64,000 bases of DNA from NCBI GenBank assembly GCA_015680685.1, contig MNCI01008068.1:278804-342803 (forward strand), given 5' to 3'. The stretch comes from Gnetum montanum (lineage: Eukaryota; Streptophyta; Gnetopsida; Gnetales; Gnetaceae). Under the pieces are notes generated by a model. That model had not been told where the DNA came from. It made no database searches and saw only the letters and a program-made list of their open reading frames with translations. Every line of letters starts with the position of its first letter. Position 1 is the stretch's first letter. This document shows, piece by piece, positions 1 to 10,385 of this stretch. The position numbers and the translations under genes were made by a program.

Positions 1-880
1 TATAAAGTTCTAACTTCACTATATGTGTCAAGGGAATGTTTAGGGTTCCAACAACCTCCACATGCCAATGATAGGTGGTTTAAGTGGTAAAATCATTGTC
101 TCATTAGAGTAAGAGGTTGTGAATTCAAGTCACACTTGAGGAATTATATTCTTCAATAATTCCTCTAATGTATCATGTTGCCTATATGTCTTAGGGTGCA
201 CCTATAGTCAAATTATTCCAGATTTAGCAATGAGGTGTTAGCACTCCGATTAGTTAACAAGAGGTCATTGATGGCTTTAGCTAGAGAACAACTAGGGTTT
301 TGAAAGCTCCAAGTCATAGGTTTGATTCTTGGTGGGCAATGTTGAGTTATAAAGTTCTAATTGGACTATATATCTTAGGGTGTAGTTATATTACAATTAT
401 TTCAAGGTTTCAATACCCAAATTATTCTAGGTTCCAATAACTTCCCAAAGTATTATGATGTACCTATAATCAAATTATTTTGTTTCAACACCCCATTCTC
501 CAACCAAAAGTATTATGTTGGTTGTATGTCACAGGATGCATAGCTCAACATTATCCATTAAAATCAAACCCATGACTTAGAACTTCCAAATCAAGAGTCT
601 TATCACTTGACTAATATCTCAATGTTATCTAATCTTCCCTCTAGGGAATGATGGTAGTGAAAGCTAAATTTACATCATGTGGGAAGATAATGAGAATAGT
701 TATGATAGAAATTAGAGGTGTTGGAATCCCAAAATAATTGTAATATAGGTGCACCCCAATTATATCTTTATAACTCAGCATTGCCCACCAATATCAAACT
801 CATGACTTGAAACTTTCAAATCAAAAGTCATACCACTAGGCTAACACCTCATTAGTAGGCTATTAATTAGTAAATGCTAG
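1..880. repeat. Cluster of tRNA-derived SINE fragments
   Basis: Several partial copies of one short interspersed repeat lie here in both orientations: a 3' part at 1-58 (+), a longer copy near 229-418 (+), a tail at about 455-505 (+), and minus copies near 506-628 and 716-862. The better copies have a polymerase III A-box-like stretch (gttagccaagtggtaa type), a B-box-like stretch (aggtttgattcttgg near 318-332), and a body about leading to a tail resembling ttttgggttccaacaccc. A different tRNA-like segment (ggtttaagtggtaaaatc ... ggttgtgaattcaagtc) sits near 76-138. The same family recurs at 12,263-12,400 (-) and 61,278-61,437 (+). No coding sequence is seen. Orientation and ends are approximate because the copies are decayed and partly inserted into one another. 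Confidence 0.6.
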
Positions 881-950
881 TTACATCATAGGGTAACTAC
901 ATATAATAATGTCTAATAAGGGACCAAAGCCATTGTACTCTATAAAGTAA

Positions 951-1390
951 TGTTGGTGTAGGGACATCTCTTCTTATTCCCTTTTTTATCCCTATTGGTG
1001 GTTTTTACAGGTTTTGAATGATAGGAATAGGTTTTGGAAGCCTAGGAGACATCTTGCCTGAATGTTGAGTCTTGATAGGAGATATCTGGGAAGTCATGCA
1101 GACATCTAAGATGATATAGAGACATCTCTACCAAACTAGAGACATCTTTGTCCAGGATGAGATGTCTCACTTGCACTAAAGATGTCTCCCAAACCCCTAA
1201 GACACCTTTCCTTAGTGTTGGAGTTTACAAAAAGATGTCTTTCCAAACTTGGAGATGACTCATACGGTTGGGAAAAGTTTCAAGTTGGAAGTTCCAAGTC
1301 TGAAAATAGTCAAAAAAGATGAGAAAAGATGGAACTAGTTGGGAATCTCCAAGCTAAGAATGAGGAAAGGTTTATAACATGCTTGTATTG
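951..1390 (+). repeat. Left LTR (matched part) of the Reina-like element
   Basis: The stretch from tgttggtgtagggacatc onward matches 10,544-10,962 with many substitutions. Both are rich in repeated 'agacatctc' words (for example 1,080-1,260 and 10,610-10,880). The left copy probably continues to about 1.7 kb, since plausible U5-like sequence follows, but the right copy is truncated near 10,962, so the true LTR length cannot be read. The primer-binding site was not identified. Confidence 0.55.
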
Positions 1391-2224
1391 GATTTTTAAT
1401 AAACATTGTTGTCATTTTTTCATGTTTTGGTCATGAGATATAATGGAAAGTGGCATAAGAGCACATGTATGAGCTTACATGAGTGTGTATGTAGCTCTAT
1501 GGTCAATTTTGTGTGTTTGACCTTTATGTCTCTTATGTGTTATGTGTTTGGATCTTAGTCTTGTGCTTGGGGGAGAGATCTCATTCGGTTGTGTTTTGCA
1601 TTAAGGACAATCATTGTATGGTTATAAAGCCTCATGCTCTATAATATCATTAAGTGCATGAGTGATTTGTATTGATGTGGGTTGTGGAACCAATAATTTG
1701 TAATCTTTGTTACATTAATTAAAGATAGCTAGTTTTTCTTGTTTTCTAGCATAGCGAATTGTTTTTCATAATAACTCAATTTAGTGGAATTGAAGGATTT
1801 AAAACAAATAGATTAAGCCTACTCTAATGTTATTGGTATTAAATACTTTAGATTAATTATTTCATGAAAATTGGTTGTATATTTTTATCAATTTCAGATG
1901 GTGCCTAAGAAGAAATAGGTTTGAGTCTTAAATAGAGACATGGAAAGTATGAAATCTATCTTTCAGCTAATAATTGCGCACGATTGGATGAGATTAGTGT
2001 GAAGGTAGACAAGCATGCAGGTCCTAGCCATATTCATACTTGTGAATATGATAAGCATCTAGATTCAAATGGAGACAAAGAAGTTTCTTAGCCTTGTGAA
2101 GGGGAAGTAGATGATGAAACTAGTTTTGGTTTTTTCATTGTATCAACTGTTACTTCTAATCATGATGTTGTGTAAGTAGAACTTCCAATAAGTATGCTAG
2201 GCTTGAAGGAACAATTTCCCAAGG

Positions 2225-3112
2225 TGATGAGTCTCATTTTCTTGGGTCCCCTTGATGAGGCCTTGTCAATGTGGCCCCATCAACATAGCCCCATCGACAT
2301 GGGATTTGATGCGTTGACATGGCCTCATCGATATAGTGTCTATTTTTTCCTACAAATACATGCTCACCTGTCGTGTTTATGGCATCTTTTTTCATAGCTG
2401 TAGCAAAGCTCTTGTAATTTTGTCATTTGAAAGTTAGAATATTTTTCTAAGTGCCCACAATAGGAGTCAAAGGGTGTACAGATCTTTATTCGAGCACTAT
2501 TGTACCTGAGCACAGCAATGTATGCAAAAATAAAGACAAGCTTTCTGATAAACCTTGTAGCACTTTGAAATAGATTAATTGTTTATTTATTCATTTAATG
2601 TTTTATGTAATTTCTTTTAATGATTTAAGTAATTAAGCTACATTAAATAGTGATTAATTAAGCACATAAGTACGATCACTTTGAGCATACCATTGATGCT
2701 TGGTAATCCCAGTAATGCTTAACGTTTGATAACCTAGTAGTGTTAAACGTGTTCAAGATGTATGCAGCAAGTGGGAACAGATGCTTATGTTAGGATTAGT
2801 TAGGTGTAGCTAGTTAGACTAAATTAGCAAGTTAATTATTTTATTTTTATTCATTATTCTTTATCCTTAGGAAACTTAAAACATAAAACATAAAAATGAT
2901 AAAAATCATATGCCTCAATTGCACTTAACCATACCTTTGCATTTCACAAGTGTAATTGGGCAGACAATGGTTGCAACGATTAGTTTAACTTCCTAGAGAC
3001 CAATGTACTTAGAAGGCTATAAGTCCACAAAATTCGACTAAATTCGACTAGATCACACATGAACACTTAGTAATTCGTATGCTTGGACATAGGATCTATT
3101 CATTACTCATCA
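2225..3112 (+). mobile_element. Solo LTR with CAAGG target-site duplication
   Basis: The segment begins tgatgagtctcattttc and ends ttactcatca, and is flanked by the 5-bp direct repeat CAAGG (2,220-2,224 and 3,113-3,117). Removing it and one CAAGG rejoins the flanking reading frame that leads into the Reina-like RT, which supports the ends. The U3 part (2,250-2,345) has several copies of a motif like catcgacatggcc upstream of the promoter region. It matches, in reverse complement, the LTR at 12,722-13,420, so both belong to the same Ty3 subfamily. No internal region or second LTR is present, as expected after LTR-LTR recombination. Confidence 0.85.
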
Positions 3113-3560
3113 CAAGGTGTTGAAAGGGAAATTAGATGGATTGCCACAAATGAGAAATGTATAACACCAAATTGACTTCATCCCTTATGCTACCATTCCT
3201 AATGAGAGAGCATACTGGATGACACCAAATCAGTAGGCATAATTGTGAAGGCAAGTAGAGGAGTTACTTTTAATGGTTTTGTGAGGGAATCCATTTCACC
3301 TTATTCAATTCTACTAGTGCTTGTGCCAAAGAAGGACAGTGACAAATGGAGTATGTGCATTAATTTGAGGGTGGTGATTAGGATAACAGTAAGGTACAGG
3401 TTTCCTATTCCAAGGATGGATGATATCCTTGATGTTCTTAACAATGTAGACATTTTTAGCAAAATTGATTTGAAGAGTGGATACCATCAAATTTAGATAA
3501 TACCTAGTAATGAATGGAAGACAGCTTTCAAAATACTAGATCGATTATTTGAGTGGTTGG
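3113..3560 (+). pseudogene. Ty3 reverse transcriptase, N-terminal half (relic)
   Basis: Reads through the usual lead-in and first RT boxes: QIDFIPYATIPN, an open stretch from 3,245 to 3,496 with ISPYSILLVLVPKKD, an altered NxxRxxI box, IRITVRYRFPIPRMDDILD, and DIFSKIDLKSGYHQI. A TAG interrupts just after HQI, and the frame continues WKTAF to EWLV at 3,560, where the nested element interrupts it. The other half (MLFGLTHARTTF, then the FDDILVYN catalytic box) resumes at 8,157. The stop is explained by one C to T change. This is pol of the Reina-like element and is not functional. Confidence 0.85.
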
Positions 3561-3564
3561 TGAT
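3560..3564. repeat. Target-site duplication GTGAT (left)
   Basis: GTGAT here and at 8,157-8,161 flanks the nested minus-strand element exactly. Joining the two sides restores the RT coding order EWLV then MLFGL. Confidence 0.88.
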
Positions 3565-4470
3565 TGATGGGTGGCGAGATACCCCTATACTCAACCATAC
3601 GAATACGAGCGTAGCATGCACGATCCGGTCGAACTCTGCAAACTAAGTGCCTACACGCCCATAGAACACTTAGGGTTAATCATTCGTTGTCTTCCCAAAC
3701 TTACTTGTAGTTGTCATGGTGTATGGTTAAGTAAGTCTGAGGTATATGATTTTTATAGCTTTTTATGTTTTTGTCTCCTATGCTAACAAGGTGAAGGGTT
3801 GAGAAACTAATTGCTAACTCTAACTAATGAACTAAGTCTAAATTACCTAGTGTCAGCATCCGTTCCCACTTACTGTACACACCCTGAACCGATGCAACCA
3901 TGGCTACCAAACACTAATCGTTGCTGGGATCACCACGCGTAACGCACGTGCTCGAAGTGGTCGTACTGAGTTACTTAACTAGGAGGAAAGGGTTGAGAGA
4001 GAAAGCAGTAAATAATGAATAATAAATAATAGTAAATAAAATCCTAATTAGCCTATTCCATGCACTACAAGGTTTATCTGAAAAGCTCGTCTTTATTGCC
4101 GTACACAAACTTCTATTCAAGTACAATGTTTGCTCGAATAAAGATCCGCTCACTTTGGGACTCCTACTATGGGCACATGGAAAATATTCTATCTCTGGAG
4201 TGATCAATCTACCAAAGTTTCCCTACTGTCTAGCCTAGGATGAGGAAACAAGGGAGAGCCACCTTTTATTTATAAATATGATGGCACACTGCGATATTGC
4301 GTACATGATATTGTAGGGGAGGATGCGATATCGCGTACACGATATCGCAACGGCCACGATATCACGTACGCAATATCATGGCCCATGCGATATCGCGAGG
4401 GATGCGATATCACGACGGCCACGATATTGCGTATGCAATATCGCGGCCCATGCGATATCGCGTCCCATCA
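3565..4470 (-). repeat. 3' LTR of nested element
   Basis: Begins tgatgggtggcgag and ends gtcccatca on the plus strand. On the minus strand the order is U3 with a long GATATC-type palindrome array (4,280-4,470), a TATA box (tataaata near 4,267-4,276), then R/U5. It is nearly identical to 7,543-8,156 except for the array length and a stretch lost at the N in the other copy. Confidence 0.9.
4280..4470. repeat. GCGATATCGC palindrome array in U3
   Basis: Roughly a dozen exact or decayed copies of the palindrome gcgatatcgc, spaced by short linkers such as gtacg, aacggcca and ggcccat. The array sits between the outer LTR end and the TATA box, in the promoter/enhancer part of the LTR. Variants (cgatattgc, tgatatcac) look like CpG deamination products. 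The partner LTR carries only a few copies (about 8,085-8,150). Confidence 0.85.
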
Positions 4471-6417
4471 TACCCCCATGACTAAATGAAAACTCGTCCT
4501 CGAGTTCCTTACAATAATCTCGGTAAGGTACGGGATTATTGACTCAAATGAAACTAATGAAATGACATGTGAACGGATCATCATTACAAAACTTTGACAA
4601 AACTGGTGTTCATGACAACAAGAGTGAACACCTTATTACATTGACATCAGGCCTCATTTGGCAGCTAAGAAAGAGAGAGAGGGAGAAGTGTTGCTGTTGC
4701 CAATGCCAAGATTGCGCCTTTCGTTGTCCATCCGTAAGCGCACCATCAGTCCTGCTCCTTGCATAGCTGCTTTAGCACTGCTCCATTCCAAGTGTTCCTT
4801 CTAGATCCCTTTCGTTATTGCATGATTACCATCTGCACACACAACATAGTCTTATATTAGTAAGGGTAATTAAATCATCATATAATTAATACCTTGCTTC
4901 AGTGTATGTCCAGTGGCTAGGTTGTGGTATGGCTAATACGGATTTGGAGATATATTAATGATGACTACTGAAGGTGTAGGGGTTAGGAAAAATTGAAAAA
5001 ATCAGGGCTAGGGGAAAATTGAAAAAATCAGGCCCCATACCCCCATGACTAATCGCGAACCTCCGGTAGCGTTAGAATGGAGAAAGAAAAGGAATAAGAA
5101 AGATAAATAAAAAGGGAGAACTATAGCATCGATGAAATGGATGTCAATATGGAAATGAACAAAATAAAATTAATTGCAAAAATGTTAAGGGAAACAATTT
5201 AACTGATGCACCAAATAGGAATGTCAGTGGGTCCTCCCCAAAGCAGGCTCATGCCTTTAGTGCCTTGACAAACCCACATTCAAAGAGTTCGTAGGCTCTA
5301 GGAATGTCATTTGGAATAAGAGTTAAAGTCTTAACCGTAAGAATTTACCAAAAAGAAAATAATGCGTCAACTAAAATATATACTAATGATACAACTGGAA
5401 ATGAGGTGAATAATGGAGAGAAGGATGCACAGAAGAGAATGGAATGGAATCTCAAGAACAAGGTGGTGTACAGCCCCTTGTGTGTTCATGATTAATGGAA
5501 CTTGGCAAATCTCACTCCAACTCCGGCCTCAAACAAACCACATCCAGTGACTTCGCATCAATGCACTCGGCCAATCCATCCTCTTGAATAACAAGAATGC
5601 ATCTCCAAAGAGCCACCACCATTCTAATGAAACAAATAAGGAGGGAATGGGAAGCAAGAAGGGAATTAGTTAGAGGGAACATTTTTATTTTGAGTTCCAT
5701 AACCAGTGCTTGTAACCCAAGGAATTATTCCATCTAAGGGGTGTGATTTGAATTCTTACTTTCTTTCTTTTTTCTTTTTTCTTTTTTGTTTTTTTTGTTT
5801 TGTGTTTTTATGAGTGAGAACCACACCATGCAAAGACTTCTTATTTTTATTGACTCAGCTTCCGATAATTGGGTAACATCGGAATAGTAAGAAAACTCAA
5901 GAAGAAAACATCCAAGCACCCAAGAGAACGGCCAACACAAATGCATCAAGTTTTCTTGAAGTCACACCCTTTTCAATCCTTAAGTCCCTCCTTAGTTTGA
6001 GAAATGCCCAGTCACCGATTCATTACAGTTCTTATTTAGAAGGGACTGTACATTTCCAAGCTGAGAGAGACCATAGAAACTGGTGGATGGATAGATGAAG
6101 TGAACTCATTGCCTGCCATATCAAAAGAAACATACCTTAGTATCAACATCATGACTTAAAGGTAAAAACCAAACCTTAGCAATCAATGAAACATAGTTCA
6201 TACCATTGTGAAGAACACTTATTGGGTGACAAACTTACAGGATGGTTAACACACATACAAACACACACACAAAATGGAAAAGTATAACGATGTTGAAAAA
6301 GAAAAACTAGAAAAGTTAAAGAAATTTGTAAAACAAAAATGTGTAAGACAAAAACATGTAAAAAAAACGTTGTAAAACAAAAACGTGTAAAATAAAAATT
6401 GAAAAAGAACTGAGGGC
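4471..6417 (-). other. Non-coding 3' internal region of nested element
   Basis: No convincing gene. The part next to the LTR (4,471-5,060) matches 41,993-42,570 of the element at 41.2 kb. The rest (5,070-6,417) matches, with divergence, 17,041-18,540: shared landmarks are a gggtcct..cagg..catgcc block, a block with 'agtgactt.gcatca', and a run of repeated 'gtaaaacaaaaa' words near the upper end. Long T-rich (5,759-5,810) and CA-rich (6,250-6,272) tracts occur. Short open frames here are chance. Confidence 0.6.
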
Positions 6418-6461
6418 NNNNNNNNNNNNNNNNNNNNNNNNNNNNNNNNNNNNNNNNNNNN
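6418..6461. other. Assembly gap (44 N)
   Basis: Run of N between gag and the 3' non-coding region. The gap length is unlikely to be the true length, because protease-to-integrase sequence expected here is absent. Confidence 0.95.
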
Positions 6462-7398
6462 TATCTTTTAAATGCCTTGTTGGGATTCTTACTACCTCCG
6501 TTATGTCGAGCATACTTCGGGTTGCAAGTAGGGGCTCATCATGATCATCTCTTTCATGATGTCTATGATGTCTTTTTTGTTCCCTACTTTCCCTTCATTC
6601 ATGTCCTTGTCCTCGCTCTCGACTCTCTCATCGAGGTCTCTCATTTTTCTTACTTTTATCCTCTCCGTTATGCCCTTCATAATTGCACCTAGAGGTGGAA
6701 GGAGAGGGTGAGTGATATGAAGAAGGTGAAGAAGAAGGAGAACCATTGCCATGACGATGTTTCTTGCCTTCTCTTCTGTGGCTTCGGCCCCGATCATGAT
6801 GAAAATCAACTTGCCTGTACTTATCATGAGTTGTTGTTCCCTCTGTGAACATTTGGTGTTCACGGGGATCAGAACCAGGGTTGTGTATCATTGATTGTAA
6901 GTTCTGATACCCCACCTCCTCATCATTGTTAGGAGGGGGAACATCATTTGATAGAGAACCAGTTATAAGTGGTTCACCATCTCCTATTTGACTTAGGACG
7001 TGTGGGACCTCTTTGCCCTTCAACAGTGTATATTGGCTCTCCTACCTTGAGTCCCTCACACGTTGTAAGGATGTGGGATAATAATCCCTTGTGTCAAAAT
7101 CTGCTGCAACGTATTCAACATATAATTTTGTCATGCCAATCTGTGCCAAAGCATAGAGGAGCATGTTGGGGACTGATCAATCTGGAGGTAACACTATGTT
7201 ACCTTGCAAATCTCTCTAGCACATCTGTTCATCTTGATGGAGGATAAAAGTAAAATTGGGGTTATACTCATCGAGATGAGTATATGTCAACCTATATTGT
7301 TGAGGAACCGACTAATTTAGGTTATGTGTTTTTGATTGCTGACTGTCCTTTATATTATCCCTAAGTGAAGTGCTCTTGTGAGAAGAAGAAGAAGACAT
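6462..7398 (-). pseudogene. Ty3 gag relic of nested element
   Basis: Starts with ATG at 7,398 (MSSSSS then HKST), as in the gag at 47,039, and reads in several pieces. Residues near 6,990-7,250 match the capsid lead-in (FTFILHQDEQ, NIVLPP, VPNMLL). The stretch 6,628-7,023 is a charged, Ser/His/Arg-rich linker with DPREHQMFTEGT and HHDRGRS. The frame ends toward LDITEVVRIPTRHLKD at the gap. Frameshifts and stops show it is inactive. It lies directly downstream of the primer-binding site, as gag should. Confidence 0.75.
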
Positions 7399-7542
7399 GA
7401 TGTCTTATAGGTGTGCTGATTTTACCATTATATAAATTTTTCTTTTAAGTAACCTGAAGGTTCATTTAGGCTCCCAACGATGTGAGTGATGTCCTATGTT
7501 CTATTCAACGCACAAACACTTAGTCCCCGACAATGGCGCCAA

Positions 7543-8156
7543 TGATGAGTGGCGAGATACCCCTATACTCAACCACACGAATACGAGCGTAGCACGCACA
7601 ATCCGGTCGAACTNTCTAACTAATGAACTAAGTCTAAATTACCTAGCGTCAGCATCCATTCCCACTTACTGTACACACCCTGAACCGATACAACCCTGGC
7701 TACCAAACACTAATCGTTGCTGGGATCACCACGCGTAACGCATGTGCTCGAAGTGGTCGTACTGAGTTACTTAACTAGGAGAAAAGGGTTGAGAGAGAAA
7801 GCAGTAAATAATGAATAATAAATAATAGTAAATAAAATCCTAATTAGCCTATTCCATGCACTACAAGGTTTATCTGAAAAGCTCGTCTTTATTGCCGTAC
7901 ACAAACTTCTATTCAAGTACAATGTTTGCTCGAATAAAGATCCGCTCACTTTGGGACTCCTACTATGGGCACATGGAAAATATTCTATCTCTGGAGTGAT
8001 CAATCTACCAAAGTTTCCCTACTGTCTAGCCTAGGATGAGGAAACAAGGGAGAGCCACCTTTTATTTATAAATATGATGGCACACTGCGATATTGCGTAC
8101 ATGATATTGTAGGGGAGGATGCGATATCGCAGCCCATGCGATATCGTGTCCCATTA
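7543..8156 (-). repeat. 5' LTR of nested element (with single-N join)
   Basis: Matches 3,565-4,470 closely but is shorter. A block present in the partner between 'gtcgaact' and 'tctaactaatg' is replaced by a single N at 7,614, and the GATATC array near 8,085-8,150 is contracted. Followed on the minus strand by the primer-binding site at 7,523-7,541. Confidence 0.88.
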
Positions 8157-9010
8157 GTGATGTTATTTGGGCTCACACATGCACGTACTACATTCATAAG
8201 GTTGATGCATGATGTACTCAAAGATTTGATTAGTAAGTGTTGTATTATCTTATTTGATGATATTTTGGTGTATAACTTTAACAAGGAGGAGCACTTGGAT
8301 CACTTGAGGAGAGTGTGTCTTTAATTAGAGGAGGCACATCTGGTAATCAATGTGAAGAAAAGTCATTTCCTTAAGACGGAGATCACATCTTTAGAGCATG
8401 TGATTTCTAAAAATCAAATTTAGATAGAAGCTACCAGGTGAGGGCTATTAGAGATTAGCCAACTCTTAAAAATGTTGGGAAGGTAAGATCATTTTTTAGT
8501 TTAGTAGGCTTTTATCAGAGGTTCATAAAAATTTTCAATGGTATTTCTTGGCCTATGTTTGCTTTGCTAAAGAAGAATAAAGATTTTAGGTGGGATAATG
8601 AAACCCAACAAAGCTTTGATTTGTTGAAGGTAAAAATAATCAATGAACTAGTGCTTTTAATTCTAGATTTTTAGAAGCTTTTTTTAGGTTAAGGTAGATG
8701 CAAGTGGACTTGCAATTGGATGGGTAGTTTCACAAGAAGGTAGGCTTCTTGCTTTCTTTTCAGAAAAGTTGAATGGATCAAGGCATTAATATAACGTATA
8801 TGAGAAATAGTTGTACGCTATTCTTCAAGCAATGAAGTATTAGAGACATCACTTATTTCCAAAGAAGTTCACCTTGATGACAAACCATGAAGCACTTTAA
8901 TCCCTCAATTCCCAAAAGATATTGAGTGCTAAACACATGAAGTGGGTTGCATAGTCATAGGAGTTCAATTTTGTGCTCTTGCAAAAAAGTGGAAAAGCCA
9001 ATGTGGTGAT
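8157..9010 (+). pseudogene. Ty3 reverse transcriptase C-terminal half and RNase H (relic)
   Basis: Continues the RT split at 3,560: MLFGLTHARTTFIRLMHDV, then the catalytic box IILFDDILVYN (near 8,245-8,277), then HLDHLRRV. From 8,480 it reads the RT/RNase H connection (FYQRFIK, WPMFALLKKNKDFRW) and RNase H (VDASG-like core near 8,695, FFSEKLNGS, YAILQAMKY, SLNSQK). In-frame TAA/TAG codons are all one C to T change from Gln codons. The order and spacing are normal for Ty3 pol. Confidence 0.8.
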
Positions 9011-9199
9011 TGATGCATATCTAGGATGCATATGATGAATTTCAGTGTACCTCATGTGGAAGGTATCGATGATTTTGCTAATTTGTATGAAGATGACTGT
9101 GATTTTAGACAGGCTTGAAAAAGTCTTTAGGAACCATTATTAAGTAGGATAGACTAATGAAGAGACTATTATATTTAAGATGAACTATTCGTCAAAAAT

Positions 9200-10385
9200 A
9201 GGAAGGTATTTATTTTCAATTATGATTTTAGGAAGAAAATTTGGGTTGAAAAGCATTGTGGTGACATGGCAAGTCACCTAGGCAAAGATAAAACATTGGA
9301 ACTTGTAGATAGGTACTATTTTTGTCATTGAATGACATTTAAAGTTTCTAAATTTATGAAGGAGTGTATGACATGTTAGAAATTTAAAAGAGGTAAAGGA
9401 GTGGATGGACATTATATGCCTTTGCCAATTCCCAAGGGTTCATGGGGAAGTACATCAATAGATTTTGTGAGTGAGATTCTAAAGTCCAAAGGTGGGAAGA
9501 TGTTATCTCTGCTGTAGTGAATAGGTTTTTCAAGATGGCACACTTCATTCTATGCAAAAAGGTGAGTGATTCTTCTCATATTGTAAATTTATTTTTCCAA
9601 CATGTTGTGAATTTGCATGGGATTCCTTTGAATATTATTAGTGATAGAAACTCCAAGTTTGGTAGTCATTTTTGGAGATTCCTTTGAAAAATTTTAGGAA
9701 CCAAGTTAAATTTTTATAGTGCATATCATTCACAATTTGATGGTGAAATTCAAGTGTTAAATAAATCCTTGTTGAATATTTTAAGATGTTTATGTGATGG
9801 ATAACCTAATTAGTTTGAAAAATTGTTGTCATGTTGAATTTTCTTATAATAATGTTTTTCATGTTGCCACTAGAAAAAGCCCATTTAAGGTGAATTATGA
9901 TTTTTGTTTAAAGATAGTGGATAATGTGCGGAGCTTTAAGGAAGAAGCTTAACTAAGTATTGATTTTGTGTAAGAGATGAAGGATCTTCATGCGCAAGTA
10001 AAGGTACATCTTGAGAAGAAGGATAAAGAGAGGATCCTTAAAAGGAATGAGGGCAAGCATAAGCCTAAATTTACTATTGGTGATCTAGTTTAGGTGGACT
10101 TGAATAAGAAGAAGTTGAGAGGTGTCAGCTTCTCCAAGTTGAAAGTTAAGAAGATGGATTCTTTTAGAATAAAGACCAAAATTAATGATAATGCTTTCAA
10201 AATTAACTTACTAAATAATATGGGTATGTCTTTTATATTTAATATTGCAAATCTTGTGCATTACCATGAACTAATAGATGATAAAATCATACATGGAAAC
10301 ATCGATGAGTTGAAGGGAGCTATTAACAAGTTAAAGCCTTCAATGGAAAGAAAGGCAGTCGTACTCAAAAGAAAAAAAAGCTTAT
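9200..10385 (+). pseudogene. Ty3 integrase (relic), Reina-like C-terminus
   Basis: Reads the HHCC zinc domain (HLGKDKTLELV, then CMTC then KFKRGKG near 9,270-9,400), the start of the catalytic core (GSWGSTSIDFVSEI near 9,440), a second-Asp region (ISDRNSKFGSHFW near 9,640), HSQFDGEIQVLN where the catalytic Glu is expected but Gln is read, and the C-terminal domain in an open stretch 10,094-10,387 (LNKKKLRGVSFSKLKVKKM, FNIANLVHYHE). A chromodomain was not recognised. Several stops and frameshifts: inactive. Confidence 0.78.

Larger units (their letters stand above)
3565..8156 (-). mobile_element. Nested Ty3 (Tat/Athila-like) element, gag only visible, minus strand
   Basis: Complete insertion in the RT of the Reina-like element with GTGAT duplications. 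LTRs are 3,565-4,470 (3' LTR) and 7,543-8,156 (5' LTR). On the minus strand the 5' LTR is followed by a primer-binding site (7,523-7,541, reading TGGCGCCATTGTCGGGGAC), then gag (7,398 down to 6,462), a 44-N gap, a non-coding 3' region (6,417 to 4,471) and a polypurine tract (gtcatgggggta at 4,471-4,482). Protease, RT, RNase H and integrase are not seen. They may be lost, or hidden in the N gap, because the sequence just below the gap matches the region that lies 3' of integrase in the element at 18.5 kb. The outer terminus reads TA instead of CA at 8,155-8,156. Confidence 0.88.

Noticed and set aside
4280-4470. CRISPR array
   Set aside because: Short palindromes with short variable linkers in a plant LTR promoter; no conserved long repeats, spacers or cas genes.
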